A DNA stretch of 64,000 nucleotides from Scandinavium ludwigii_A. GTDB lineage: Bacteria; Pseudomonadota; Gammaproteobacteria; Enterobacterales; Enterobacteriaceae. Shown here piece by piece: positions 8,804 to 18,469 of this stretch (position 1 is its first letter; each line of letters begins with the position of its first letter). The stretch lies in the NCBI GenBank assembly GCA_050516505.1, contig CP191518.1, forward strand, positions 2,976,001-3,040,000, read 5' to 3'. The notes under the pieces are model-generated. The model did no database searches, was not told the DNA's origin, and saw nothing but the letters and a program-made list of their open reading frames with translations. The position numbers and the translations under genes were made by a program.

Positions 8804-10033
8804 TTATACGGCGTCAATTTCCCATCCCTTTGGCTGAGCGTCGAAAAGTTCAGCAGGTCGATGGTTAAGTTCAACGCGACCGGCACCTTGCCAGCGCGCA
8901 AAATCATTAATGGCTTGAGTCAGACCTTTTTCCAGCGTCTGGCTCACCCTCACACCGTCCTGCAAATAGACGGCAAAGATTTCCAGCACGCCAGTTTTGC
9001 GGTGCATTTTGCTGTCCATTCGTCCCACCAGTTTTCCCTGATGCAGCAACGGCAGAACAAAATAGCCAAACTGACGCTTCGGTGCAGGTGTGTAGCATTC
9101 AAGCCGATAGGTAAAATCGAACAACTGCTCCGCCCGCTTGCGGTCCCAGACAACCGGGTCAAACGGCGAAAGCACCGCGCTGTGGGTGGCCGTCAATTTC
9201 CCCACCTGTGCATCCTCGAGCAAAGGCTGTAAATCCGCATGCAGCCACATCGCGCCAAGCCCTTCAACATCTACCGGGATTATCAGCCCTTCTTCTTGCC
9301 AGCGTGCAAGTAAGGCAGGCAACGAAGGCTGCCGTAAACGGTAGTAATCCGCCAGCCACTGGCCGCGAAAAATCCCGAGGCTGCGGGCGCTATTTTGCAG
9401 CATTAACTCTTCGGCCTGTTCCTGGACGATCAGGTCACGCTCATCGTCCCAGTGCGGCATCACCCGGGAGGTTAAATCGTATATCCGCTGGAAATTATGG
9501 CGACCAATCACCATCACTTTTCCGGCGGTGAACAGCCCTTCCAGATGACGCTTGTGCGGCTTCCATTCCCACCAGCCGCTGGCACCTTTACGCGGATGTT
9601 CAAAATCCGCCGAGCGCACCGGTCCGTTTTGCTGAATATGCTCAATGAGCAACTCTATTTCAGCGGCATGTTCCACCATCCATTCCTGTCGATACTTCCA
9701 GCCCATCTTGTCGGGCGAAAGCATCCGATGGCGAATCAGTGAAAAATCACTTCTCGGTAAGAAGCAGGCCTCGTGGGCCCAGTATTCCATCAGGTCGCCA
9801 CGGCTTAATGCCTCATCCAGCCATTGTGATGGATAGCTGCCCAGGCGACTGAACAACACCAGATAGGGACTGCGCGCGACAACGTTGATGGTGTCGATTT
9901 GCAGTAATGACATGCGCTGAATGGTAGAGAGAATATCACCCGGTTTCGGACGACGGCGGGGCTTTTTGAGTAAACCCTGAGCGGCAAGATGAAGATGGCG
10001 TGCGGCTGTAAGTGAAAGCATTACTTCTGACAT
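8804..10033 (-). CDS. ycaQ: YcaQ, winged-helix DNA glycosylase for interstrand crosslinks
   Basis: The 409-residue protein belongs to the HTH_42/AlkZ family. E. coli YcaQ excises crosslinked and alkylated purines. The catalytic QxD motif is visible as LLQIDTINVVARSPY (about residues 44-58). Tandem winged helices follow, and the WWEWKPHKRHLEGLF block is conserved. It sits between lpxK and ycaR on the same strand with a 41-base gap to lpxK, so it is probably cotranscribed with LPS genes of unrelated function, as in E. coli. Confidence 0.95.
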   Translation of the reverse strand: MSEVMLSLTAARHLHLAAQGLLKKPRRRPKPGDILSTIQRMSLLQIDTINVVARSPYLVLFSRLGSYPSQWLDEALSRGDLMEYWAHEACFLPRSDFSLIRHRMLSPDKMGWKYRQEWMVEHAAEIELLIEHIQQNGPVRSADFEHPRKGASGWWEWKPHKRHLEGLFTAGKVMVIGRHNFQRIYDLTSRVMPHWDDERDLIVQEQAEELMLQNSARSLGIFRGQWLADYYRLRQPSLPALLARWQEEGLIIPVDVEGLGAMWLHADLQPLLEDAQVGKLTATHSAVLSPFDPVVWDRKRAEQLFDFTYRLECYTPAPKRQFGYFVLPLLHQGKLVGRMDSKMHRKTGVLEIFAVYLQDGVRVSQTLEKGLTQAINDFARWQGAGRVELNHRPAELFDAQPKGWEIDAV

Positions 10034-10074
10034 TCGACGTCCTCGTCAGCTCTGCCTGCGCCGCACGCGTTTCG

Positions 10075-11055
10075 CTAGCGTTGCGTCAGGCTCACCAGTT
10101 TCTGAATCAACCGTGGGGCCTGCTCATCGTCAAAGACGGCGTCCACCGGTAAATACCACCAGTTTTCTTCGGCAAAAGCGCGACACTTCACCGCATCTTT
10201 TTCCGTCATTACCAGCGTTTGCTTGCGGGTTGCGATCGCCTGTACATCGGCAGCGCTTAGCGCCTGATGATCGCCCAGTGCCACAGTTTTCACTGGCTGC
10301 ACGCCACAGCTTTCAAGGGTGGCGAAAAAACGCGGAGGATGACCAATTCCGGCCATGGCGACAACATCGGACAGCAAAGAGACGCTACGTTTTTCGCCCG
10401 TTTTGAGATTAACGGCCATACCAGGGCGCAGCTGCATCGGGATTTCACCCGCGCGCGGCACGCCACCGTTGACGATGACCGCATCCACGCTTTTCAGGCG
10501 TGAAGCCCGTTCACGCATGGGTCCGGCGGGCAACCACCAGCCATTGCCAAAACGGCGGACGCCATCAATCACAACGATTTCAACATCACGCGCGAGGCGG
10601 TAATGCTGGAGACCATCGTCGGTGATGATGATTTGAAGGTCATGAGCTGCCAGTAACGCCTGAACGGCATCGCTGCGACTGGGAGAAACCGCAACGGGCA
10701 CGCCAGTGCGTTGATAAATCAACACCGGTTCATCGCCCGCTTCGTCTGGAGTCGTGTCTGACGTTAATAGCAACGGATAATGAGCGGCTTTGCCGCCGTA
10801 GCCGCGAGAAACAACGCCCGCTTTGATACCGTGCTGCTGAAGTTGTTCCACCAGCCAGATAGCCACGGGTGTTTTACCGTTACCGCCTGCGGTGAGATTC
10901 CCCACCACCGCGACCGGTACCGGCGCACGCCAGGCTTTCTTAATGCCTAAACGATAGCTGAGTCGAATGGCGCCGCTCACCAGGCCATACAGCCAGGAGA
11001 GCGGCAACAGCAGCAGCCAGAGCGGGGATTCGCCAGACCAGATACGTGCGATCAT
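10075..11055 (-). CDS. lpxK: LpxK, tetraacyldisaccharide 4'-kinase
   Basis: This 326-residue membrane-associated P-loop kinase phosphorylates the 4' position of the lipid A disaccharide to make lipid IVA. It has an N-terminal hydrophobic helix (about residues 12-30) and a Walker A motif in VVGNLTAGGNGKTP (about 50-63). DDGLQHY (about 146-152) carries catalytic residues. The start overlaps the msbA stop by four bases (ATGA), so the lipid A kinase and flippase are translationally coupled. Confidence 0.98.
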   Translation of the reverse strand: MIARIWSGESPLWLLLLPLSWLYGLVSGAIRLSYRLGIKKAWRAPVPVAVVGNLTAGGNGKTPVAIWLVEQLQQHGIKAGVVSRGYGGKAAHYPLLLTSDTTPDEAGDEPVLIYQRTGVPVAVSPSRSDAVQALLAAHDLQIIITDDGLQHYRLARDVEIVVIDGVRRFGNGWWLPAGPMRERASRLKSVDAVIVNGGVPRAGEIPMQLRPGMAVNLKTGEKRSVSLLSDVVAMAGIGHPPRFFATLESCGVQPVKTVALGDHQALSAADVQAIATRKQTLVMTEKDAVKCRAFAEENWWYLPVDAVFDDEQAPRLIQKLVSLTQR

Positions 11056-12800
11056 TGCCCAAATTGCATTTTATGCAGCTGAGCATAGACGCCGCGATGT
11101 TCCAGCAGATCCTGGTGACTACCACGCTCAACGATACGCCCATCTTCAACGACGACAATTTCATCGGCTTTTTCGATGGTAGACAGACGGTGAGCGATCA
11201 CCAGAGAGGTACGGTTTTTCTGCAGTTCATCCAGCGCGGCCTGAATTGCACGTTCGGATTCGGTATCCAGAGCTGACGTCGCTTCATCCAGAATCAGGAT
11301 CGGGCTGTCACGCAGCAGCGCACGGGCAATCGCGATACGCTGACGCTGACCGCCGGAAAGCAGCACGCCATTCTCACCAATCACTGTATCCAGACCGTTA
11401 TCCATCTTATTGATGAAGTCCATGGCGTATGCCATGGTCGCGGCTCGCTCAATATCTTCACGGCTGTAAAGGTCGGTCCGGGCATAGGCGATATTATTCG
11501 CCACGGTATCGTTGAACAGGTGAACGCTCTGCGAAACCAGCGCCACCTGGTCGCGCAACGATGCCAGGGTGTATTCGCGGATATCGTGTCCGTCGAGCAC
11601 GATGTTGCCGGTGTCCACATCATAGAAACGCGTAATCAGGCTCGCGATGGTGGACTTACCTGAACCGGAACGTCCCACCAGTGCGACAGTCTTCCCTTCC
11701 GGAACATTCAGATTAATGTCTCGCAGCGCAGGCACTTCACGGCCAGGATACGTAAAGGTGACATCTTTAAATTCGAGATTACCCTTCGCACGTTCAACAA
11801 CGCGGGTACCTTCGTCTTTTTCCTGCTCACTATCAAGGATAGCGAACAGCGTCTGACAGGCCGCCATACCGCGCTGGAACTGGGCATTAACGTTGGTCAG
11901 AGACTTCAGCGGGCGCATGAGCGCGATCATGGAAGAGAACACGACGGTGATGGTACCTGCGGTCAACGTTTCCATGACGCTCGGGAAGCTCGCCGCGTAG
12001 AGTACAAAGGCCAGCGCCAGAGAGGCAATCAGCTGAATGATTGGGTCAGAGATAGAAGAAGCTGAAACCATCTTCATGCCCTGCAAACGCATTTTATTAC
12101 TGACTTTATCGAAACGCTTGGTTTCGACGCCTTGGCCGCCAAACATCAGGACTTCTTTATGCCCTTTCAGCATTTGCTCCGCACTGGTGGTCACCTGCCC
12201 CATCGTGTTTTGCATATTTTTACTGATGCTGCGGAAACGCTTGGATACATGGCGAATAGCAAAGGAGACGATCGGTGCCAGTACAATCAGGATCACCGAC
12301 AGCTGCCAGCTGTACCAGAACATCATGATGAACAGGCCGATAATCGAAGCCCCTTCACGCACGACGGTAATCAATGCGCTGGAAGAGGACGAAGCAACCT
12401 GTTCGGAGTCATAGGTGATACGTGACAGCAGAGTACCGGTGGACTGTTTATCGAAAAACGAGACCGGCATGCCCATCATGTGGCCGAAAAGGCGACGGCG
12501 CATGGTCATGACCACTTTGCCTGAAACCCAGGAAATACAGTAGCTTGATACGTAGCTGGTAACACCACGCAGGATCATCAATCCGATGACCACCAGCGGC
12601 ATCCAAAGCAGCACTGAGCGGTCCGTTTTCCCAAAACCATCATCCAGTAATGGTTTAAGAAGCGACAGCATAAAGGTGTCACTGGCAGCGTTAAGAACCA
12701 ACGCGACAGCAGCCACGATAAGGCCAGCTTTAAAAGGCGCAATCGTTGGCCAAAGTCGGCGGAAAGTCTGCCACGTGGAGAGATCTTTGTCGTTCTGCAT
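11052..12800 (-). CDS. msbA: MsbA, lipid A-core flippase (ABC transporter)
   Basis: The 582-residue half-transporter has six N-terminal membrane helices (about residues 20-310) and a nucleotide-binding domain with Walker A GRSGSGKST, signature LLSGGQRQR and Walker B ILILDEATSALD. The homodimer flips core-lipid A across the inner membrane. The length equals E. coli MsbA. It lies 36 bases after ycaI and overlaps lpxK by four bases. Confidence 0.98.
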   Translation of the reverse strand: MQNDKDLSTWQTFRRLWPTIAPFKAGLIVAAVALVLNAASDTFMLSLLKPLLDDGFGKTDRSVLLWMPLVVIGLMILRGVTSYVSSYCISWVSGKVVMTMRRRLFGHMMGMPVSFFDKQSTGTLLSRITYDSEQVASSSSSALITVVREGASIIGLFIMMFWYSWQLSVILIVLAPIVSFAIRHVSKRFRSISKNMQNTMGQVTTSAEQMLKGHKEVLMFGGQGVETKRFDKVSNKMRLQGMKMVSASSISDPIIQLIASLALAFVLYAASFPSVMETLTAGTITVVFSSMIALMRPLKSLTNVNAQFQRGMAACQTLFAILDSEQEKDEGTRVVERAKGNLEFKDVTFTYPGREVPALRDINLNVPEGKTVALVGRSGSGKSTIASLITRFYDVDTGNIVLDGHDIREYTLASLRDQVALVSQSVHLFNDTVANNIAYARTDLYSREDIERAATMAYAMDFINKMDNGLDTVIGENGVLLSGGQRQRIAIARALLRDSPILILDEATSALDTESERAIQAALDELQKNRTSLVIAHRLSTIEKADEIVVVEDGRIVERGSHQDLLEHRGVYAQLHKMQFGQ

Positions 12801-12836
12801 TCAAAAAACCAGCTTATGTTGAGATAGCCGCACATT

Positions 12837-15098
12837 CTACCCGTTATCACCTGCATCGCCAAACCACTGATGATACCAACGGGGATATATTTGATCGCGT
12901 AAGCTATGGATTTGCCAACCTTCTGGTGAAAAGTTGACCGTCACTTGCCCCTGGTGAGGCGTATCAAACCAGCGATAATGCTGCTGTCTGTACCGCGTTT
13001 TCACCTTTGGGCATGGAAAATGCCAGGCATTGTATCGCGCCATCGAAGCCAGCGCGGACTGCCCATCAATCCGTTGTAGCAACGCCAACGAAGATGACGT
13101 CGAGCTGCCATGATGTGGCACCTGAACAAGTGTAGACGCAAGATGCTGCCAGTAATGACTGAGCATGGACATTTCTGCCGATATTTCAATATCTCCCGTT
13201 AATAAAACGCTATAGCGCCCGTCATCGACCCGTACGACACAGGAGCGGTTATTGCCTTTCTCCTCTGTGCCTGGCAGCGGCCAGACAGCACGGAACGTCA
13301 GTCCTTCCCAGCGCCAGCTTTCCCCACGAAAACAGGGAAGATGCCCTTCCCACTGTAGCGGGCTTCTGACCCACAATGCAGGCCAGGTTTTAAGGAGCGT
13401 TTCGAGCCCTCCGCGATGGTCGAGATGCTCGTGACTGAGAACGATGCCTTCTGGTTGTAGATGATGCCAACGCAGCCACGGAATTATCAGCTGCTGAGCA
13501 CTGTCCCCACCTGGCCAGGCAAGGCCGGTATCATAGAGCAGTACTTTACCGTTTCGGGCAATGACGATGGACAATCCCTGCCCCACATCCAACATGGTCA
13601 CAGACCACATCTGGGGTGACGGCTGTCGCCAGAGCGGAAAAGTCAGGAGAGTCCCACATGCCAGTATTGAGGCAGGCCATCTCGTCCAGCCATTCAGTCG
13701 CCAGAGGATAATCGCTAGCCACGGCATGACCACAATACCCTGCCAGCGATAATCGATATCTTGCCAACCCTGCGGCAGAACGCGCAAAAACCAGAATAAG
13801 CCTTCGAGCAAGCGATCGGCCAACAACCAGGTATAATTTTCCATGGTCGCCGGACCGGTAAAATGCAGCACGGTACTGGCCAGCAAAAGTGGGATTTCAC
13901 CCAGCGTCACCAAAGGAACGGCCACAAGATTGGCGGGCAGAGATGTCCAGGACATGCCGTGAAATACATTTACTTGAAGTGGGAGCAGAAGCAGCATCAG
14001 CCCTAACTGTAAATGCACTAACGAAATCAGCCCCTTTATTATGACGTTACATTGCAGGCGAAGGGGTGGCATCCACTGATACCAGAAGATCAAGGTTGCT
14101 ACAGCAAAGGCCGATAACCACAGGCTTTGTGCCAGCAGGGCTAAAGGATCCAACACCAGGATAGCGGCAATACAGCACACCCATACTTCCCATGTCGTCC
14201 ATCGGCGACCACTTAAGCGCAGCAGTAGCCAGACCCCGGTCGCAATAATGGTACGCAGCGCCGGAGGCTGTAATCCACTCAACCACGCATAAATCAACGC
14301 CACAATAAAACTGACACAAAGGGGCATTCGCCAGTCAATCCATCGGCACGGCAATACCCGTTGCATGCCGCGAATGATGGCCCAGCCAAGCATCGCCACC
14401 AGAGAAATATGCAACCCGGAGATGGCCATCAGATGCGAGGTTCCCGTTTGCTGTAACAGACGTTTTATTTCTGCAGGAACTTCGGCACGCTCGCCCACAG
14501 CCAGTGCCAGCATCACCTGTTGCCACGGATAGGGTTCGAGCGCTTTAGACAACGAGGAAACAAACCGTGACCGCAAGCTGCACTGCCCATCTACGATATG
14601 CGCCTGCGCAAATCGTCCGGTTAATGGGCGATGTAATGAAAGCGCGTGGCGCTGGCTATCGAACATGCCTTGATTGAGTAAACCGTGTACCGCCCGGGCT
14701 TTGATGGTCATTTGCCAGATTTGCCCTGCGCAGCCCTTTTCCGGCAGTGCCTGGCCGTAAAGCACGATGCCCGGTGCGGGGAATTGACGCTGGCCGTTGA
14801 TCCGTAGAAGTTTGCCGTAATAGGTGGTTTCACCGTCCGTGCCGGCGATCGCCACTTCAGCCTGCATCAGTTTCCCGGATAGCGTATCTGCTGGAAAGAT
14901 AATCTTCTGTGCGGAAAAAACAGCCCAGCAGAATAAGAGCACCGTGAGACCCACCGCCCTGAAGCGCCGAGCACTAATAACGAGCGCTGTTGCCATTAAC
15001 GTCATCGCACCAGTAACGGCTACCGAAGGTAACTCGGGTAACCAAAGCAGTGGGCAAATACCAATGATGGCGCAGATGGCTATTGTGGGTAATCGCAT
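12837..15098 (-). CDS. ycaI: YcaI, ComEC/Rec2-family inner-membrane protein
   Basis: The 753-residue protein has an N-terminal soluble region between membrane segments, a central multi-helix competence domain (about residues 190-480) and a C-terminal metallo-beta-lactamase-like domain with the HxHxDH signature in LSHEHLDHRGG (about 545-555). ComEC proteins form the DNA uptake channel in competent bacteria; here, as in E. coli, it could serve uptake of DNA as a nutrient. ATG 15098 is preferred because GGGAGG lies just upstream; an in-frame codon at 15116 adds six residues. Confidence 0.94.
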   Translation of the reverse strand: MRLPTIAICAIIGICPLLWLPELPSVAVTGAMTLMATALVISARRFRAVGLTVLLFCWAVFSAQKIIFPADTLSGKLMQAEVAIAGTDGETTYYGKLLRINGQRQFPAPGIVLYGQALPEKGCAGQIWQMTIKARAVHGLLNQGMFDSQRHALSLHRPLTGRFAQAHIVDGQCSLRSRFVSSLSKALEPYPWQQVMLALAVGERAEVPAEIKRLLQQTGTSHLMAISGLHISLVAMLGWAIIRGMQRVLPCRWIDWRMPLCVSFIVALIYAWLSGLQPPALRTIIATGVWLLLRLSGRRWTTWEVWVCCIAAILVLDPLALLAQSLWLSAFAVATLIFWYQWMPPLRLQCNVIIKGLISLVHLQLGLMLLLLPLQVNVFHGMSWTSLPANLVAVPLVTLGEIPLLLASTVLHFTGPATMENYTWLLADRLLEGLFWFLRVLPQGWQDIDYRWQGIVVMPWLAIILWRLNGWTRWPASILACGTLLTFPLWRQPSPQMWSVTMLDVGQGLSIVIARNGKVLLYDTGLAWPGGDSAQQLIIPWLRWHHLQPEGIVLSHEHLDHRGGLETLLKTWPALWVRSPLQWEGHLPCFRGESWRWEGLTFRAVWPLPGTEEKGNNRSCVVRVDDGRYSVLLTGDIEISAEMSMLSHYWQHLASTLVQVPHHGSSTSSSLALLQRIDGQSALASMARYNAWHFPCPKVKTRYRQQHYRWFDTPHQGQVTVNFSPEGWQIHSLRDQIYPRWYHQWFGDAGDNG

Positions 15099-15281
15099 GA
15101 CACCTCCCTGTCGCAAACAGTGTCTTGCTTTCAGGTAGGCGAGTCTTCACACAAAAACAGACGCTGCGTGGAGGGTTCCAGAAAATCGATGCGGTTGCAA
15201 AGAATGCACTGCGATGTACGAGGCTCATTCCAAAATCGGATGATTATCGCTTCACACAAGATGCGTATTCCAGAAACGAAA

Positions 15282-15302
15282 AAAGCACCCTGTGGGTGCT
15301 TT
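15282..15302 (-). terminator. ihfB terminator
   Basis: A 9-bp stem (AAAGCACCC/GGGTGCTTT) with a TGT loop, followed on the minus strand by TTTTTTC. It lies about 37 bases past the ihfB stop and is a standard intrinsic terminator. Confidence 0.9.
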
Positions 15303-15338
15303 CATCTCGTTCAAGTTTCGCGGAATATCCGCAATAAC

Positions 15339-15623
15339 TCAATCGTAAATATTGGCGCGATCGCGCAATTCTTTCCCCGGCTTAAAGTGCGGAACGTATT
15401 TACCTTCCAGCTCTACTTTATCGCCTGTTTTCGGGTTACGCCCAACGCGTGGGGCGCGGTAATGCAAAGAGAAACTACCGAAACCGCGGATTTCAATGCG
15501 CTCGCCCTGGGCTAGCGTAGAGGCCATATGTTCCAGCATCTCTTTCACAGCATCTTCAACCGCTTTCGCAGGGATGTGAGATTGCTGGCTTGCAAGTCTT
15601 TCGATGAGCTCTGACTTGGTCAT
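15339..15623 (-). CDS. ihfB: IHF beta subunit
   Basis: The 94-residue protein matches integration host factor beta, which pairs with IhfA to bend DNA by about 160 degrees. The HU/IHF signature GFGSFSLHYRAPRVGRNPKTG (split here between residues 46 and 66) contains the intercalating Pro65 arm. It starts at ATG 15623 with GGAGG upstream. It lies 130 bases downstream of rpsA with a terminator-like hairpin between. Confidence 0.98.
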   Translation of the reverse strand: MTKSELIERLASQQSHIPAKAVEDAVKEMLEHMASTLAQGERIEIRGFGSFSLHYRAPRVGRNPKTGDKVELEGKYVPHFKPGKELRDRANIYD

Positions 15624-15670
15624 GATTCCTCCGGTTTCCTTTCAGGAAAGTATAAGCTAACAGCTTGAAC

Positions 15671-15692
15671 AAGGGCGGCCGTAGCCGCCCTT
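15671..15692 (-). terminator. rpsA terminator / attenuator before ihfB
   Basis: A 9-bp GC-rich stem (AAGGGCGGC/GCCGCCCTT) with a CGTA loop in the rpsA-ihfB gap. The minus-strand tail (TTGTTC) is only moderately T-rich, so some rpsA transcripts may continue into ihfB. Confidence 0.7.
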
Positions 15693-15753
15693 TGTTGTTG
15701 ATTACAGGACGAATCCTGCAATCTGTCAAGTTACTCGGTGAAGAGTGACTTGA

Positions 15754-17427
15754 TTACTCGCCTTTAGCTGCTTTAAATGCTTCAGCCATAGCGTTGGAGA
15801 AGTTGCTTTCTTCCTGTTTGTTGTTAACAGTAGCGATTGCATCTTTCTCGTCAGCTTCGTCTTTAGCACGTACAGACAGGCTGATTGCACGGTTCTTACG
15901 GTCAACACCGGTGAATTTAGCTTCAACGTCGTCGCCTACGTTCAGAACCAGAGTTGCATCTTCAACGCGGTCACGTGATGCTTCAGAAGCACGCAGGTAA
16001 CCTTCAACGCCGTCAGCCAGTTCTACGGTTGCGCCTTTAGCGTCAACTGCAGTTACTTTACCGTTAACGATAGCGCCTTTCTTGTTGAGAGCAACCCAGT
16101 TGTTGAACGGATCTTCAGCCAGCTGTTTCACGCCCAGGGAGATGCGCTCACGCTCTGCGTCAACCTGCAGAACAACGGCAGCGATTTCGTCGCCTTTCTT
16201 GTATTCACGAACTGCTTCTTCGCCTGCAACGTTCCAGGAGATGTCAGACAGGTGAACCAGACCGTCGATGCCGCCGTCCAGGCCGATGAAGATACCGAAG
16301 TCAGTGATAGACTTGATTTTACCTTCAACGCGATCGCCCTTGTTGTGGGTTTCTGCGAACAGCTGCCATGGGTTAGATTTGCACTGCTTCAGACCCAGGG
16401 AGATACGACGACGTTCTTCGTCGATGTCCAGAACCATAACTTCCACTACATCACCAACGTTAACAACTTTGGATGGGTGGATGTTTTTGTTGGTCCAGTC
16501 CATTTCGGAAACGTGTACCAGGCCTTCAACGCCTTCTTCGATTTCAACGAAGCAGCCGTAGTCGGTCAGGTTGGTCACGCGACCAGTCAGTTTGGTACCT
16601 TCTGGGTAACGCTTAGCGATAGCTACCCATGGATCTTCGCCCAGCTGCTTCAGACCCAGAGAAACACGGGTACGCTCGCGGTCGAACTTCAGCACTTTAA
16701 CAGTGATTTCGTCGCCAACGTTCACGATTTCGCTTGGGTGTTTAACGCGTTTCCACGCCATGTCAGTGATGTGCAGCAGGCCGTCTACGCCGCCCAGGTC
16801 AACGAATGCGCCGTAGTCAGTGAGGTTCTTAACGATACCTTTAACTTCCATGCCTTCCTGGAGGTTTTCGAGCAGCTGATCACGTTCTGCGCTGTTTTCG
16901 GATTCGATAACGGCACGACGGGAAACAACAACGTTGTTACGCTTCTGGTCCAGCTTGATAACTTTGAATTCAAGCTCTTTGCCTTCCAGGTGCAGCGTAT
17001 CGCGAACTGGACGCACGTCTACCAGTGAACCTGGCAGGAACGCACGAATACCGTTCAGCTCAACAGTGAAGCCACCTTTAACTTTGCCGTTGATAACACC
17101 AACAACAGTTTCAGCGTCTTCGTATGCTTTTTCCAGCGTGATCCAAGCTTCGTGACGCTTAGCTTTCTCACGGGACAGCAGGGTTTCGCCGAAGCCGTCT
17201 TCTACTGCGTCCAGCGCAACGTCAACTTCGTCACCGACCTGGATTTCCAGCTCGCCCTGGGCGTTTTTGAACTGCTCTGCCGGGATGGCGGATTCAGATT
17301 TCAGACCGGCGTCAACCAGTACGATATCTTTATCGATAGCAACAACAACACCACGAACGATGGAACCCGGACGGGTTTCGATTGTTTTTAAGGATTCTTC
17401 AAATAGTTGAGCAAAAGATTCAGTCAT
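15754..17427 (-). CDS. rpsA: 30S ribosomal protein S1
   Basis: The 557-residue protein has six S1/OB repeats, recognisable by repeated blocks such as TDYGAFVDLGGVDGLLH, TDYGCFVEIEEGVEGLVH and TDFGIFIGLDGGIDGLVH. S1 unfolds mRNA and docks it on the 30S subunit. The ATG at 17427 lacks a strong Shine-Dalgarno and follows a structured leader, as in E. coli rpsA, where S1 represses its own translation. It lies downstream of cmk on the same strand. Codon use is strongly biased, as for a highly expressed gene. Confidence 0.99.
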   Translation of the reverse strand: MTESFAQLFEESLKTIETRPGSIVRGVVVAIDKDIVLVDAGLKSESAIPAEQFKNAQGELEIQVGDEVDVALDAVEDGFGETLLSREKAKRHEAWITLEKAYEDAETVVGVINGKVKGGFTVELNGIRAFLPGSLVDVRPVRDTLHLEGKELEFKVIKLDQKRNNVVVSRRAVIESENSAERDQLLENLQEGMEVKGIVKNLTDYGAFVDLGGVDGLLHITDMAWKRVKHPSEIVNVGDEITVKVLKFDRERTRVSLGLKQLGEDPWVAIAKRYPEGTKLTGRVTNLTDYGCFVEIEEGVEGLVHVSEMDWTNKNIHPSKVVNVGDVVEVMVLDIDEERRRISLGLKQCKSNPWQLFAETHNKGDRVEGKIKSITDFGIFIGLDGGIDGLVHLSDISWNVAGEEAVREYKKGDEIAAVVLQVDAERERISLGVKQLAEDPFNNWVALNKKGAIVNGKVTAVDAKGATVELADGVEGYLRASEASRDRVEDATLVLNVGDDVEAKFTGVDRKNRAISLSVRAKDEADEKDAIATVNNKQEESNFSNAMAEAFKAAKGE

Positions 17428-17552
17428 GTTTAATCTTCGAAGTTAGATTTAACGTCCACCTGACACCATGTCGGATGGGGTTGTTTAACATACCCGCTCA
17501 CAATCCATTGCAGCGGGGGTACTACAAATTCGGAGGCTCGCTTATCTTTTAA
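17428..17552 (-). promoter_or_regulatory. rpsA leader with structured translation initiation region
   Basis: The 125 bp between cmk and rpsA includes a hairpin with arms 17493-17498 and 17512-17517 (CCCGCT/AGCGGG), an inner CAAT/ATTG helix and a GGA in the loop. Only a weak GAAG stands before the ATG. E. coli rpsA is known to use folded leader hairpins with GGA loops in place of a canonical Shine-Dalgarno. Conservation of the mechanism here is inference. Confidence 0.6.
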
Positions 17553-18236
17553 TCAGACAGCAGCCAGTTTTTGGCGCGCGTATTGTAACGCTTTTTCAAT
17601 CACTTGCTCAATGCTTAATCGTGTTGAATCCAGGACTAAAGCATCAGCAGCGGGAACTAACGGTGCCACCGCACGGTTGCGGTCACGGTCATCGCGTTCC
17701 TTTATCTCGACCAAAAGGCGTTCAAAGTTAACACTAAAGCCCTTTTCCTGCAACTGAAGCATCCGGCGTTGAGCACGTTCTTCCGGGGAAGCGTCAAGGA
17801 AAATCTTGACCGGGGCATCGGTAAACACCACGGTTCCCATATCGCGTCCGTCGGCAATCAGGCCCGGGGCTTCACGGAATGCGCGTTGGCGACGCAACAA
17901 AGCTTCACGAACTCGTGGGAACGCAGCCACCTGAGAGGCCGCATTTGCCACTTCCTGAGTGCGGATTTCGCCGCTAACGTCTTCACCCTCGAGGATAACC
18001 TCAAGGTTGCCGTCGGTAGAGACAAAACGAACATCCAGATGTGCCGCCAGTGGGACCAGGGCTTCTTCGGAGGTCACGTCGACGTGATGATGTAAAGCCG
18101 CCAGAGCCAGGACGCGATAAATAGCGCCAGAATCCAGCAGGTGCCATTGCAGTGCTTCCGCCATGGCTTTGCACAGCGTGCCTTTCCCGGCGCCGCTAGG
18201 CCCGTCAATGGTAATTACCGGGGCAATTGCCGTCAT
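17553..18236 (-). CDS. cmk: Cytidylate kinase
   Basis: The 227-residue enzyme phosphorylates CMP and dCMP. The N-terminal P-loop is IDGPSGAGKGTLC (about residues 10-22), and DGRDMGTVVF lies in the conserved substrate-binding region. ATG 18236 is chosen for its GGAGATAACG leader and the conserved MTAIAPV start; an in-frame codon at 18251 adds five residues. It precedes rpsA. In E. coli ycaL lies upstream, between cmk and aroA; here it is absent. Confidence 0.97.
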   Translation of the reverse strand: MTAIAPVITIDGPSGAGKGTLCKAMAEALQWHLLDSGAIYRVLALAALHHHVDVTSEEALVPLAAHLDVRFVSTDGNLEVILEGEDVSGEIRTQEVANAASQVAAFPRVREALLRRQRAFREAPGLIADGRDMGTVVFTDAPVKIFLDASPEERAQRRMLQLQEKGFSVNFERLLVEIKERDDRDRNRAVAPLVPAADALVLDSTRLSIEQVIEKALQYARQKLAAV

Positions 18237-18469
18237 CGTTATCTCCTTCAATCAGGGCGTCTGTTACTTAAACGCCGCGCATTATACTCGCCAAAGCGCC
18301 AGTCCGTTAATGTTGCGTGCAAAATGCGGAATAATGGCTACCTATCGCACAATAATTGGGCAAGTATAATAGGCTGGTGACAAACCAGCCCGAAAGGTGA
18401 CAAGGATTTACTTTATCGACCGCGATGCGGTCGATAATATTCTGCGCACGATCGGAGCAAGAGGTGAAA

